Assembly: GCA_015501585.1 (NCBI GenBank)
Contig: JADNRY010000557.1
Span: 1-38,757 of the forward strand
Source: Rhodocollybia butyracea
Lineage: Eukaryota > Basidiomycota > Agaricomycetes > Agaricales > Omphalotaceae
Length of the DNA: 38,757 bases
Direction of reading: 5' to 3'
In this document: one piece after another, positions 20,129 through 30,511 of the stretch
Layout: each line of letters opens with the position of its first letter
Position numbering within the stretch: the stretch's first letter is position 1
Position numbers and translations under genes: made by a program
The notes under the pieces: generated by a model
Told to the model about the DNA's origin: nothing
Database searches by the model: none
The model's input: the letters and a program-made list of their open reading frames with translations, nothing else

Positions 20129-21970
20129 ATGAGCAACGAAATGGATGAAACAAACGACGAGAAGAATTTCTATCGTCTCAAACTCACTCCTATTAAAGTC
20201 AACAACAACGGTACTAACAATTACACCGAGTTCAGACAAAAATCAAAGTTCGAACTCGAAGCTGCCGACTTCTGGTGCCATATCGATGGCCCTGACTACG
20301 ACCCGCCGAATATCCCTGCGCTCGTATCCACTCAGATAATTCAGGCCATTGATGACATCGGAAATCCTATTCGAGCAACCGTTCCCGGTAACGAAGATGA
20401 AGTCGCTCAGGCGAATATCGATGCACATTCCTGGCTTTCCACCGATAGAAAGGTACTCGCCATTATCGCAAGGGCAGTCCCTCACGGCAGAGGGCATATC
20501 GTCCGCGACTGCAAGTCTGCTCGTGATGCATGGATGGCTATTGAACAAGAATTTGAACCCTCCAACAATGCTACCGGTATAGCTATCAAGCACGAAATCA
20601 TCGGCAACAAGTGTAACATCGACGATGATCCCGTAAACTGGAGAGAAACTATGGTTGAACTCTATAATAAACCTCGAGACGTCAGCCCGACAACAATGCC
20701 AGACACAGAATTTGCCAGTCACCTAGTCACCCTTATGACTTTAGATGAAGATTGGGCCTTTTGTCGGAATCGCCTTTTGAAGAAGCTCAGGAAGGGTGCG
20801 ATTAGCGGAAATCCTATCTCCTCCGCCTTCGTAATTCAGGAGCTCAAGGAAGAAGAAGTCAATAGAAAGATTGCACCTTCCATAGTCCACGTTAACGCTA
20901 TTGTCAACCGAAAGAAGGGGAAAGGAAAAAATCCGGCCACAGATTTTGTCCCCAGCGCATACTCTTCCATTCCCTTACAGCAACGAATCAGCAGCGGTCC
21001 TGGGCCCTCGACTTATAATCGCAGACAGAACCGAGCGGACCGCCGCCCTGCTCTGTATAGTCCTAACCAGTCCAGGAATTTCAGGAGCCATCTCTTCTGC
21101 GAAAATCCTTACTGTGAAACACCTATTGGCCATAGCACCAACGAATGCTTTGCGTATAAAGGAGGAATGGAAGGAAAGTACCCACCTCGTTACTCCGGGA
21201 AGAGAGACATGCACCTTCCTCTTGAAGCAAGGCTCTTGGGAAGAAGAAAGCTGATAAAAGATGGGCAGACTGAAGAGCCGGGGAGCAGATTCGCCGGAAC
21301 AGCGGTAACCTCCAACGATGGCGAAAACAAAGTAAATGCAAATCTAAACCCCCTCATCTATATGACGCAGATTCCAAACTACCCAGACGCGGATGACGAC
21401 GACATAGACATTAATGAGGAAGTTGTTATCAATGTCATTGCCCTCAACGGAAACACCGTAAAAGATGACAGTGTCAATCATGACACTGGAGCTTCCCGCC
21501 ATATCTTCCACAACAGAAACCTTTTCCACGATTATATCGCTTTTGAAACTCCGCTTAACGTCTTTGGTTTCGGTTCAGCATTGTCCGCCGCTGCAATAGG
21601 CAAAGGGAAAATTATCCTCAATGCAAAGCTCAATGGAAAACTGCGACCCTTTTCAATTTCAAACGTTCTTCATATACCTTCAGCAAGATGCAACCTTATA
21701 TCAGGGTCAAGACTAGACAAGAAAGGCGTCAAAACCACGACCGGTGAAGGCATAATCACTTACCTGACCTCCGCCAGTGAACCTTTCGCGAAAGGCAACA
21801 TTGTTAACGACCTTTACAAGATGGAAGTTGTACCCATCCAACCCGCGGATCAGCAAGAAACATCTTCGCAATCAATGTTGATTGCATCAATGGTGCCTTC
21901 GATCACCGCGATGTTCGGTCCTGACGGCGAAACTGAGGCAAACCGTCGCCTGGGTTTTACCACCGTCTAA
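20129..21970 (+). CDS. Copia element 1 Gag-protease polyprotein
   Basis: About 613 aa from ATG 20,129; an in-frame ATG at 20,084 also exists but lies beside the primer-binding region. The N-terminal half is a copia Gag (AWMAIEQEFEPSN and neighbouring helices) that forms the virus-like particle. Then come a basic linker and a zinc-knuckle-like CENPYCETPIGHSTNEC (spacing C-x4-C-x5-H-x4-C). The aspartic protease has its active site at HDTGASRHIF (near residue 465 from ATG 20,129). The frame is open and stops at TAA 21,968-21,970, nine bases after a slippery heptamer. Integrase begins in the -1 frame. Confidence 0.85.
   Translation: MSNEMDETNDEKNFYRLKLTPIKVNNNGTNNYTEFRQKSKFELEAADFWCHIDGPDYDPPNIPALVSTQIIQAIDDIGNPIRATVPGNEDEVAQANIDAHSWLSTDRKVLAIIARAVPHGRGHIVRDCKSARDAWMAIEQEFEPSNNATGIAIKHEIIGNKCNIDDDPVNWRETMVELYNKPRDVSPTTMPDTEFASHLVTLMTLDEDWAFCRNRLLKKLRKGAISGNPISSAFVIQELKEEEVNRKIAPSIVHVNAIVNRKKGKGKNPATDFVPSAYSSIPLQQRISSGPGPSTYNRRQNRADRRPALYSPNQSRNFRSHLFCENPYCETPIGHSTNECFAYKGGMEGKYPPRYSGKRDMHLPLEARLLGRRKLIKDGQTEEPGSRFAGTAVTSNDGENKVNANLNPLIYMTQIPNYPDADDDDIDINEEVVINVIALNGNTVKDDSVNHDTGASRHIFHNRNLFHDYIAFETPLNVFGFGSALSAAAIGKGKIILNAKLNGKLRPFSISNVLHIPSARCNLISGSRLDKKGVKTTTGEGIITYLTSASEPFAKGNIVNDLYKMEVVPIQPADQQETSSQSMLIASMVPSITAMFGPDGETEANRRLGFTTV
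21952..21958 (+). promoter_or_regulatory. Candidate -1 ribosomal frameshift site GGGTTTT
   Basis: The heptamer fits X XXY YYZ in the zero frame (CTG GGT TTT ACC). A -1 slip would read GGG TTT TAC and continue as YHRLMGHIDV, which is the conserved gag-pre-integrase HRRLGH-type motif. The zero-frame stop follows nine bases later. No downstream pseudoknot was tested, and a plain mutation remains possible. Confidence 0.5.
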
Positions 21971-22975
21971 TGGGCCATATAGACGTTAAAGGGCTGCGGG
22001 ATTCCACGACTGGACTTCCCGCAAATATCGACAGTGTAAGAGTCGAAAACTGCCAGATCTGTGCCCTCGCTAACATTAAACGGCTCAAATTTCCTCGCAA
22101 CGCTACGAACCGTGCAACACATCCCTTATTCCGCGTTCATTCTGACATCTGTGGTCCACTTCCTTTAGGATACGGCAACTTCAGATATTTCATCTCCTTC
22201 GTCGATGACTTCTCTTGGTTTATCATCATATTCTTTCTAAAATCCAAATCCGACGCTCTCAAATGCTTCATTCAATTCTGTACAGCAGCTGAAAAAACAA
22301 CTAGGTTACCAGATCGTGTTCTTACGCGTTGACAACGCTGGCGAATTGACAGAAGGTGCTTTCCGAGACTACTGTGCCAGCGAAGGCATCACCTACGAAA
22401 AGACTGTTCCCGATGCTTCTCAACAAAACGGCGTCGCAGAAAGGGTTAACCAAATCCTCGAGAGAATGTCCCGAGCTATGTTGGTCGACTGCGGCCTTTC
22501 TGCATGGTTTTGGCCTCTTAGTACTCAGGCTGGAGCGCACATCAAAAACTGAGTACCTCACTCATCCCTATCTGACAAACTCACACCGTTCTATGGGTGG
22601 TTTCGGGCGAAACCCGACCTCTCTCACCTCCGCCCTTTTGGTGCACTTGTCACCTCAAGGAAGACAAACTCCGACCAGTTAAACAAGGCTGTTCCTCGAG
22701 GCGAACATGGAAGATTTGTCGGCTACTCTCCCGATTCCAAGGGGTACTTAATTTGGTTCCCCGACTCGAAAACCATACGAGCGCGTCGAGATGTGGAATT
22801 CCACGGCTTTCCACAAAACCTGCCATCCCCACCGCTCTCAGAAATCCTCTGGGATGATCTTCATCTCCAAACAACGCCTTCTTTCAACGATGATCCTCGT
22901 CTTTTAGAAGAGCGCATATCCTTACCACTAAACGAAGGCTCTGATGAGTACGTGCATCGTCTCACTCCTCCGTGA
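21970..22975 (+). pseudogene. Copia element 1 integrase, frameshifted and with a stop
   Basis: Contains the gag-pre-integrase zinc region (CQICALANIKRLKF) and the integrase core (RVHSDICGPLP, FVDDFSWF, then LRVDNAGELTEGAFRDYC, QQNGVAERVNQILERMSRAML). The core Asp, Asp and Glu residues are visible. The frame shifts by one near the six-A run at 22,291-22,296 (ORF 21,970-22,332 to ORF from 22,316). TGA at 22,550-22,552 falls inside IKN-VPHSSL, where copia elements normally have Arg, consistent with CGA to TGA. The C-terminal part (PFGALV, GRFVGYSPDSKGYLIW) then runs open to 22,975. Confidence 0.85.
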
Positions 22976-23230
22976 TAACCCTAATTCCTCCCTGTTAGAC
23001 CGCCCTCTGAATTGACAACGTCTTCAGATGTAGATCTTCACGGAGAAGAGCTAAGGCACGTACACCGTCCCTTCCTATAAACCCTATCTAAATATTACTC
23101 TGCAGTCCTTCCTCCCCGACCATAGAGAGTCCGAGAGAAAAACAACGCATCAAGCCAAAAGTGTACGCAACAACATTGCTAAAACTATAACCTACTAAAA
23201 AACTTACTCTGCAGTAATCCCTCTCAAACT

Positions 23231-25072
23231 ATGAGTTCTGGAGATTTACAACGCATTGAGCTAAAAGATGCTGATGGCGACGTCCCTATGACCGATGGTC
23301 GACCTAGACGTTCTGAACGTGCCACGCGCCTTCCTGCTCGTTACTGTGTTAACTTTGTCACGGCTACTTCTATGACCGGAGCACCCAACCCTATTCTCAT
23401 GCAACTTCTGAACTCCCCCGACGACAATGAAATAGAGGTTGAATGTGCAACAAATGATTTACATTTGCTCACACAATCTTTTGTCAACGCCGAATCCTTT
23501 GTAGGAGCTGCTCTCCATGATCCAATCGACGACCCTTCTGAAAAAGACCCCCTTTCTATCCAACATGCGAAATCCTCTGTTTACTGGTCTCACTGGCTTG
23601 CTGCAATATACAAGGAGCTCGAATCGCTGAAGGCGAAAGGAGTCTATGAAGAAGTCGAGGACATCCCGCCAAACCGCAAGCCCGTCGGTTGTAAATGGGT
23701 ACTACGAATAAAGAGAGACCATGATGGTCTCATCTCTAGATTCAAGGCCCGTCTTGTTGCAAAGAGTTTCACTCAGATCCCCGGACAAGACTACAACTAC
23801 ACATTCGCTCCTGTAGCCAGGTGGGAATCCATCCGCACCGTTCTCGCTATCGTAGCAGAACACGACATGGAGCTTCGCCAGATTGATGTCAAAACCGCGT
23901 ATCTCAACGGTCCACTCAATGAAGAAATTTATATGAAGAAACCTACTGGTACCGGTTCTGGCTTTTGGCGACTGCGTAAAGGCTTATATGGCCTTAAGCA
24001 ATCGGGGAGACAATGGTACTTAGAACTCAATACCAAACTTGAATCCATCGGATTCAAACGAACCGAATCCGATTGGAGTGTCTACGTCTGCTTTAAAGGC
24101 AACAGCAAATCCATAATAACAACGAGTGTTGACGACATGCTCATCGGCTCAATACCTCCCGCTGAATCAGACATAGTCATTCACCAACTCGAATCCCTAT
24201 TCGACATAACAGACAATGGCGAACCAACCTTCCACCTTGGTTGCGGCATAACCCGTGATAGAGAAAACAGAACTATTCGCCTTGACCAACATGCTTACAT
24301 CGAATCGATCCTCCGCGAGTTTGGATTCAAACAATCCAAGCCAGTCTCAACTCCTATGGACCCTGGTACTCGGCTTTTCCCCTCAACGGAGCATCTTGCT
24401 CCGGAGGAGGAAATGAAAGTACGATCCTTTCCTTACACTGCCGTTGTCGGGAAGAGCATGTACCTGGAACTCGCAAGATTCATGGCCACCTATGGGCCCA
24501 CACATGTCACCGCAGCAAAGCACCTCCTCCGTTACCTCAAAGGGACGATCTCTTTCTCTCTATGGCTAGGATGAAAGAAGGTACGCTACCCGTTTTTTCG
24601 GGCGCTGTCTGACTCCGACTGGGGTATGGGTGAAAGTCGGAAATCCGTCTCAGGATTCATCATCCTCATGAACGGCTCCCCGCTCTCCTGGAGCTCAAAA
24701 CAGCAATCGGTTGTCGCGCTATCCTCATGTGAGGCCGAATATTTGGCCACAACTCACTGCACAAAAGACGTCCTTTGGTTTAGAAACTTCTTTTCCGAGT
24801 TGGGATTTCCCCAGCAAGCTCCCACTTCCTTGTTCTGCGACAACCAAGGAACGGTCGCATGTACACATGACCCCCACGCTCACAGCAAGATGAAGCACAT
24901 TTCGATTCGGGAACACTTCATCCGTGACTGTATAGTCAAACGCCTCATCGACGTCATCTACGTGTCCAACAAAGAAAACGTCGCTGACATATTCACGAAG
25001 CCACTCCACAGGACAATGCATAGGCAATGGGTTACGATGCTTGGCCTAGACGCCAGTCAAGGGGGGTGTTAG
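23231..25072 (+). pseudogene. Copia element 1 reverse transcriptase/RNase H, one in-frame stop
   Basis: It opens with the copia linker motif RRSERATRLPARY, then the RT domain (WVLRIKRD, FKARLVAKSFTQ, QIDVKTAYLNGPLNEEIYM, GLYGLKQSGRQWY). The active site is SVDDM where YVDDM is usual. TGA at 24,572-24,574 interrupts the chain between RT and RNase H. Translation would otherwise continue through SDSDWG, SSCEAEYLA and FCDNQGT, the RNase H acidic motifs, to a stop just before the polypurine tract. The same frame as integrase contains several stops in 22,973-23,230, a spacer with two similar ACTCTGCAGT words and no coding signal. Confidence 0.88.
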
Positions 25073-25282
25073 ACGCTGACTTTACGCCTTAGGCCAAAGC
25101 ATCATTATCTTTCCCAAACGGACCATATTAAATTGATTTATAATTCCTGGCTCGAAGAGAAGCCCCTATCGGTTCTCTCTTCGTGCCAGGTGAGTTACAA
25201 GGACTTGTATATTATTCTATTTACCTATCGGTTCTCTCTTCATGCCAGAATAAACTCATCTCAAGCCTTACCACTCTTAAGA
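25067..25282 (+). repeat. 3' LTR of copia element 1
   Basis: Same 216-bp sequence as the 5' LTR apart from three substitutions (one near 25,101 and two near 25,241-25,242). Followed directly by the ACCTA target duplication. Confidence 0.92.
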
Positions 25283-25287
25283 ACCTA

Positions 25288-26787
25288 CCCCATCACCAAA
25301 GACCTAACCTCACTGCCGACACCACTGATGTTCTGTTCAAAGGTCTGCAACCCTCAGAGACTCCTGGAAACACCACAAGATGATCTTCGCATCAATAGGC
25401 AGCAACATCCACCTTGGGATGCTCTATGCGGCATATTGGGTTTCAGGAACCAACCCCGCCCACATTGTTCTCCGCTTCAGAAACTTTGCCAACTCGGCCT
25501 ACTTCATTTGGTACATCAACAGCCGATGCCCAGCTGTACTATCCGGTATGAAAGCTACTCCTAATGCAAGGCCTCCCTAAGACTCCATCACCTTTGACTC
25601 CATGGTCAACAACAAGAAAGATTGTAACTCTAACATTGCATCCCTGTGCATCCCAGGACTCAGCGCTGGCTTTCCTACTAACAACAATGGCGCTGGCACG
25701 AGTGGATGGTGAGATCCACCCCAGACTAGCACCTACTACATGACCTACTAACTACAAGTGATAACCGTTTTTTATATTCTAATGTACAGTATTCCTTCAA
25801 ATACTTTTAATGGACCATTGGACTCTTTGTGTTCCTCCTCCGTACCTTTGTGATATGTTAATCTAGTCTCTTCAGGACGACTTTTGTGTTCACCTCGATC
25901 CAATCTATTTCAGCGGTCAGGAAAAAAAGTAATCTTGGCCAATCCTCCTACGTCACTAAGCGGACTGAGCTTCCAAAGCTCGATGAACATTGTTATTGGC
26001 GCTATCCTGGGCTTTCTCCTCCTTATCTAGGGTTCAGAATCAGTTGATCATGTAACAGAGAAGCTTAACGCAATAGTAGTGTTCAACCCAAATAATTGCT
26101 TGTGGGGATATTCACGTCGGATTAGGGCATTGTAACGTGTCGGGATATTGGTTCCGTTTACTAGCCTATTACATGTATATTAATCATATATAACTTGCAG
26201 AAAACAACGCGACTTGGAAGCTTGACACGACGCGTCTGAGGCTAACAGGCGCTCACCGGGGTTGGGGCATGGCAGCTGAGTTTTGGGTCTTTGGATCCAA
26301 ATCCCAATCTGGGCCCAGATGGCAACAAGCTCACGCGCACGGCTCGATGTATCATATACAGGCTTCACCGCTTGACTCCCCTCTTTGGGGTTTGCCTTGG
26401 GTTTTCCACCAACATACGGCAAAGGTTGGGCAAAGGCCGACGTCTGTGTCACAGGTCATGTGAAGGGTACTTGGGGTCTTGGGTCCGGCAGCATTCGGAT
26501 CAGGCCAAAACGTCGGCTAACAAACCGTTCCTGCGCTTTACAAGCAACTGCCACAAGCTCATCAATATGAAGTAATTATTACCGAGGAATATATATTTCT
26601 TGCTGAGTTTTGAGTTAAAAGTGAGTCTGTGATATACACGCGCACGCACCGGCTGCACGGCAAAAATCACCTAGCCCTACTTGAACTTATTTCAGGTTTT
26701 GTGTAGTAGTTGCGAGCATCTTGGAATAAAGCGTTGAAGTATGATATCAATGCTGTTTTTTCGAGAATAATAGCTGGGGTTCACATG
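25288..26787. other. Downstream flank of the copia insertion; no recognised gene
   Basis: The interrupted locus continues here. A 66-codon plus-strand ORF (25,380-25,580) and neighbouring short open stretches look mildly coding (NSRCPAVLSGMKATPN) but match no family I know. The rest up to 26,787 has only short ORFs. Confidence 0.35.
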
Positions 26788-27413
26788 CTACCAAGCCAGA
26801 GACAGATCACAGCAGTAGATGTTGTCATTAATCTGTAACTCATTGAACTTGAAGCTGAAGCCGAAATGTGAGACGCCGGAAGGAAAAAAAAAAAAGCTTC
26901 TCTCCTCTGCCTCCTGGACTGTAGAACTCACCGTCCAAGATTCCAAGGCGATTATTTTCCTCTCCCGCCAACGTCCTTTGGGATCCGCAAGTACCACTTC
27001 ATCCATCTTAATTACTGAATTGAGAAGCATTAGGCATGAACAAAAGACCAGTTGATCCAAAACGAAAAGAGACTCAGTCCGCTGGAAGTAGGTCCAAAGA
27101 TTATATTTGATGCTCGCACCGGAAGTAAGGCTGATGGCAGTAAGGCCAAAAGGAGATGGAGGAAAGCAAACGATAGAGGGAAGCCAACGATAGAAATTCC
27201 ACCAATAAATTGAATCAGGCGCAGGCGTGCGCGCTTCTCGTCATGATCTAACGTCGATCCAGAGGCTATAGCAATGATATAGAAGAAATATTGAATGTAA
27301 TACGAAGGCAGTGTCGACCATGAAGATGGCAAGAATTTCAAGCCCTTCCTGTGTAAAAGTACGAGAGGGAAGCCAAAAAGAAGGTGCTGTAGTAGTGTAG
27401 GGAACCACCGCAC
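26788..27413 (-). CDS. Unidentified membrane-protein-like ORF(s)
   Basis: A minus-strand ORF (27,030-27,413, 127 codons) is rich in hydrophobic segments (YIQYFFYIIAIASGS, FIGGISIVGFPLSFAF, LHLLLALLPSALLPV) with a polar loop DHDEKRARLRLIQ between. This suggests a multi-pass membrane protein fragment. A second minus-strand ORF (26,788-27,060) overlaps its end and could be another exon, but no splice pair was established. The upstream end abuts REX relic C. No family recognised; possibly a relic. Confidence 0.25.
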
Positions 27414-30115
27414 ATCACCAGATCATCTACCTTTCATGCCTTCCCCAGCTCCGCCGCCTCTTCTGAATCCGTCATCTGCAGCCGTCCATTGCTTACGCTC
27501 ACCCAATTGTCCCACAGACAACCCCTTCTGAATCAAGGCCTCGAACGTTGCATTTCTTTTATTCAACTACGACATCTGATGAGGGTCAGATTGTACAGTG
27601 AATATGAGTAGGGCGGAACGGGCGGATGGTTTGGAGGTGAGTAGAGGTTTTGAGGAGTGTGGAGGAAAGTGATTCAAACGTAGGCTCTGTTGGAGGCGGA
27701 GGTGCGATGGTGCCGCCGAGGACACCCTCGGAAGGATTAGCGCGCGCAGTCACCCCTACAAACAATGATTAGTAACAAACCAAACGAAGGAGAGTCTACT
27801 CACATCCTCTAGCACCTGCCAGCCCCATCAACCTCACGAACACAAAACCATGAGACTCGACCACGTCCACGAAATTCTTCACAACCTCCTCGTTGTCCTT
27901 GCACCCCAAACATGTAAGCTAGCCTTACTCCCATGCATCATCCCCGGATTTCCATGATCGATCACCGCGGTCCGTATTTTCTCTCCGCCGGTACCCGCAG
28001 CCCAAGACGACTTCTTAACAGTCCTTCCATACCCGCCTTGAACGTTTGAGCTCCCCAAACTCCCTTCCATTCTCAACCTTCTTCCGCCCAAGCTCCATTG
28101 TCGTGCGCGCATGTTCATCTGGATCATGCCCACCTTCTCCTTGGACTTGTATCTCGCGTCTGCACCATTTTTTCATGAGCCAGGAGCGACCAGGGTTCAG
28201 TACTTCAGTACTTTCAGTGGGCGTCCGCGAGGATGTGAATAGATCAGGGCGATGTCAACACAAAATGAGTGTGATTTTTAGAGCTTTGAGGTTGGATTCG
28301 AGCGATGTCCCACGTGGATTAGTATTAGCGGAAGAGAAACAGAGAAAACGAAAGTGTTTTTTGGATGGAAAATGGGTTTGAACGACGTCGATGAGACTGG
28401 ACTGGGTGACTTGAGGACGTGGCCTTGGGCTTCAGAGAATGTGGTTGTTGCTGTAGCGAGCGCTTCAGCTGTTATTCCGGACCATCTGTGAGACGATGCA
28501 TTAGCCATGATGCATGTGCATGATGATGAAAGTCCAGAATCATTATTTCGGCCACTCACCAAATCAATGATAGGTCACCACAAGGTGTGTATAGTCAGGC
28601 CTTCAAAGCTTCAGGCCCAGTGAAAATCGACATGATTGAAATTGATTGAAATCAAGTGAGATTGAGTGATATTGGTTCAAATTGAGCGATATCAGTTCAG
28701 ATTGGAAACTGTCAGCAAGTGACAGGTGTATTTACTTGTCACCGAGGAGAACCGATCTCCTTCAAAAAGTGAGACTTTAACCGATTTTTTTTGATTAAGA
28801 TTGGATGGAATTGGTTTCCATTGTTTCACATTGTATCATATTGAAAGAAATTGGTTCTTATTATTGCAGTTTTTTTTTGGCTTTCAAATCTGTTAAAATC
28901 AATTCATGTTCATTATCATTGGTTCAAAATGGTTCATATCTATGTACGTCGATTCTATATACATATACACCACACCAGGCCACACCATACTTGCAAGCAA
29001 ACAAATCAGAGAAATTGCTGCCTTTGAAGCGAGTTTGAAAAGACTTAGTTATCTCTTGAGTTATCTGAAACTGAATAGCGCGTATTTGCAGTCGGTTCGG
29101 TGACCTCGGCGTCTCCTCGCTACGTCGCACAGCGATCGCGGATGACGACCGCAAGCTTGTCACGCCGTCTCATTGGCGTCTCCTCGTTACATGTAATGAA
29201 CGAGGTAGAACTCACTGAGTCTGCTTCAGGTGTGTTGGCTATCTGTGAAGCGTGAAACCAGTCATTAGTAGGTTAATTGAATGAACAGCAAATGAAGAAC
29301 ACACCTGAATTGCTGTCTATACACCAGTTCTTGACCAGTTCAAAATGTGTTAAGGATAGTTTTTTGGAATCTTCAGATGATTGAGCAAAGAGACAGAAGT
29401 AATTAGTAAGATATCTTCAGACAGAGTAAGGACAGAGATAACAGAAGGGTGATTGTGGTGGTCTGTAAGAGAAATGCCTTTGGTGTTTTGACTTGCATAA
29501 AATATTTTTATGGCACGGCGTTCTCTTGACGTGTCGACGGGGCAACTTTTTAATAGCTTAGATTGTTCAGAACAGCGTAGAACCAATGTGGTTCAAAACT
29601 AACAGATTCAGTATGTATTGATTTGGGTAAGGGATTGACAGCTACCAATTTCATCCGATTTCACTCAATCTTGTCTGATTTCACTCAATCTTGTCCAATT
29701 TCACTCAATCTTGTCCAATTTCACTCAATTTCATCCAATTTCATTCAATCTCAACCATTTAAATCATGTCGATTTTCACTGGGCTTCAGGTCTCGTCGTT
29801 TCGGTGTCTAGTTAAACATCGTGTTGGAATGATCTATGAAGATAACAAGCGTTAGATTGGGCACTTACCGGTACAAAGTTCTAAGATCCAAACACTTGCC
29901 AGTTTGTTGGAGAGACATGAAAGACTAAGCTGGAGTTGGGGCGTACATGATAGGACTTGGAGCCTTTCGGAGCGCACGTACGTTAGTTACCACGAAAGTC
30001 AAGACTCCCGGCCCGCCCCGCGCCATTTTCATTCTTCTCGCCACACCTTCTGCTTCTCGTCCAGAGTCTGAAGATCCTTACCAGCTCCAGGGGCACAAAT
30101 CAATAGCTCTTCTAG
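27414..30115 (-). pseudogene. REX1-like exonuclease relic, copy C, split by a TIR element
   Basis: Closely parallels copy B. 27,414-28,608 corresponds to about 9,440-10,650, and 29,791-30,115 to about 10,790-11,080. Readable parts include SGITAEALATATTTF, RTAVIDHGNPGMMHGSKAS and, one frame over, CKDNEEVVKNFVDVV and FVFVRLMGLAGARG. The exon equivalent to 10,650-10,782 (the LVKP...VVDYLTR part) is not recognisable. Frame changes at the same HG...CKDD segment as in copy B suggest either a shared ancestral lesion or an unrecognised splice. The relic is interrupted by the element at 28,616-29,783, and its upstream end meets the LINE poly(A). Confidence 0.6.
28616..29783. mobile_element. 1,168-bp non-autonomous TIR element with 7-bp target duplication
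   Basis: Terminal inverted repeats start CCCAGTGAAAATCGACATGA on both ends. They are flanked by the direct repeat CTTCAGG (28,609-28,615 and 29,784-29,790). Subterminal regions are made of short repeats: GATTGA(A/G)AT-like words on the left, and TTTCACTCAATCTTGTCCAA-like tandem units on the right (29,645-29,760). No long ORF or transposase motif lies inside. The superfamily is undecided: a 7-bp duplication is unusual, and hAT (8 bp) or another group is possible. It sits inside a sequence homologous to 10,650-10,790, which supports it as an insertion. Confidence 0.75.
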
Positions 30116-30121
30116 TTACAG

Positions 30122-30125
<4 letters not shown>

Positions 30126-30154
<29 letters not shown>
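30126..30154 (-). repeat. LINE poly(A) tail
   Basis: Uninterrupted run of 29 T on the plus strand, that is 29 A at the 3' end of the minus-strand LINE. It marks the target-primed insertion point. Confidence 0.9.
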
Positions 30155-30156
<2 letters not shown>

Positions 30157-30511
30157 CATATTTATTCGCATTTGCGCGATAGCGTATGGTAGCGAGTATA
30201 CATACAGTAGGGACTACAATAGGAATGTCTGGTCTGTCATGGTAGATGTGCCTGCCTGCAACGATGAGTTCCCAAAGGAACAAGGCGAGAGCGTGCCCTC
30301 TGCCAGATTACGCACTGGTCGGCGGTGTGTAAAGTGTCCGTGCGTCGGGGTGGATAGGTAAAGTAAGGTAAGTAAAGTATGTAGAAGTATCGAGAGAGTT
30401 ACGAGAGAGATGTGGGATATGTGAGAGAGAAAAAATAAAGAGAAAGAGAGAGAAAGTAGTGACTGAGTGAGAGAGGAAAGGATAAATAGATGGGGCCAAG
30501 GGAATAAGAGG

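Larger units (their letters stand above)
19854..25282 (+). mobile_element. Complete Ty1/copia LTR retrotransposon (5,429 bp)
   Basis: Two 216-bp LTRs (19,854-20,069 and 25,067-25,282) differ at three positions. They are flanked by the 5-bp direct repeat ACCTA (19,849-19,853 and 25,283-25,287). A polypurine tract AAGGGGGG (25,059-25,066) abuts the 3' LTR. The order gag, protease, integrase, RT, RNase H is that of copia/Pseudoviridae. LTR divergence of about 1.4% implies a fairly recent insertion. The pol region carries lesions, so this copy is unlikely to be autonomous. Confidence 0.93.
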
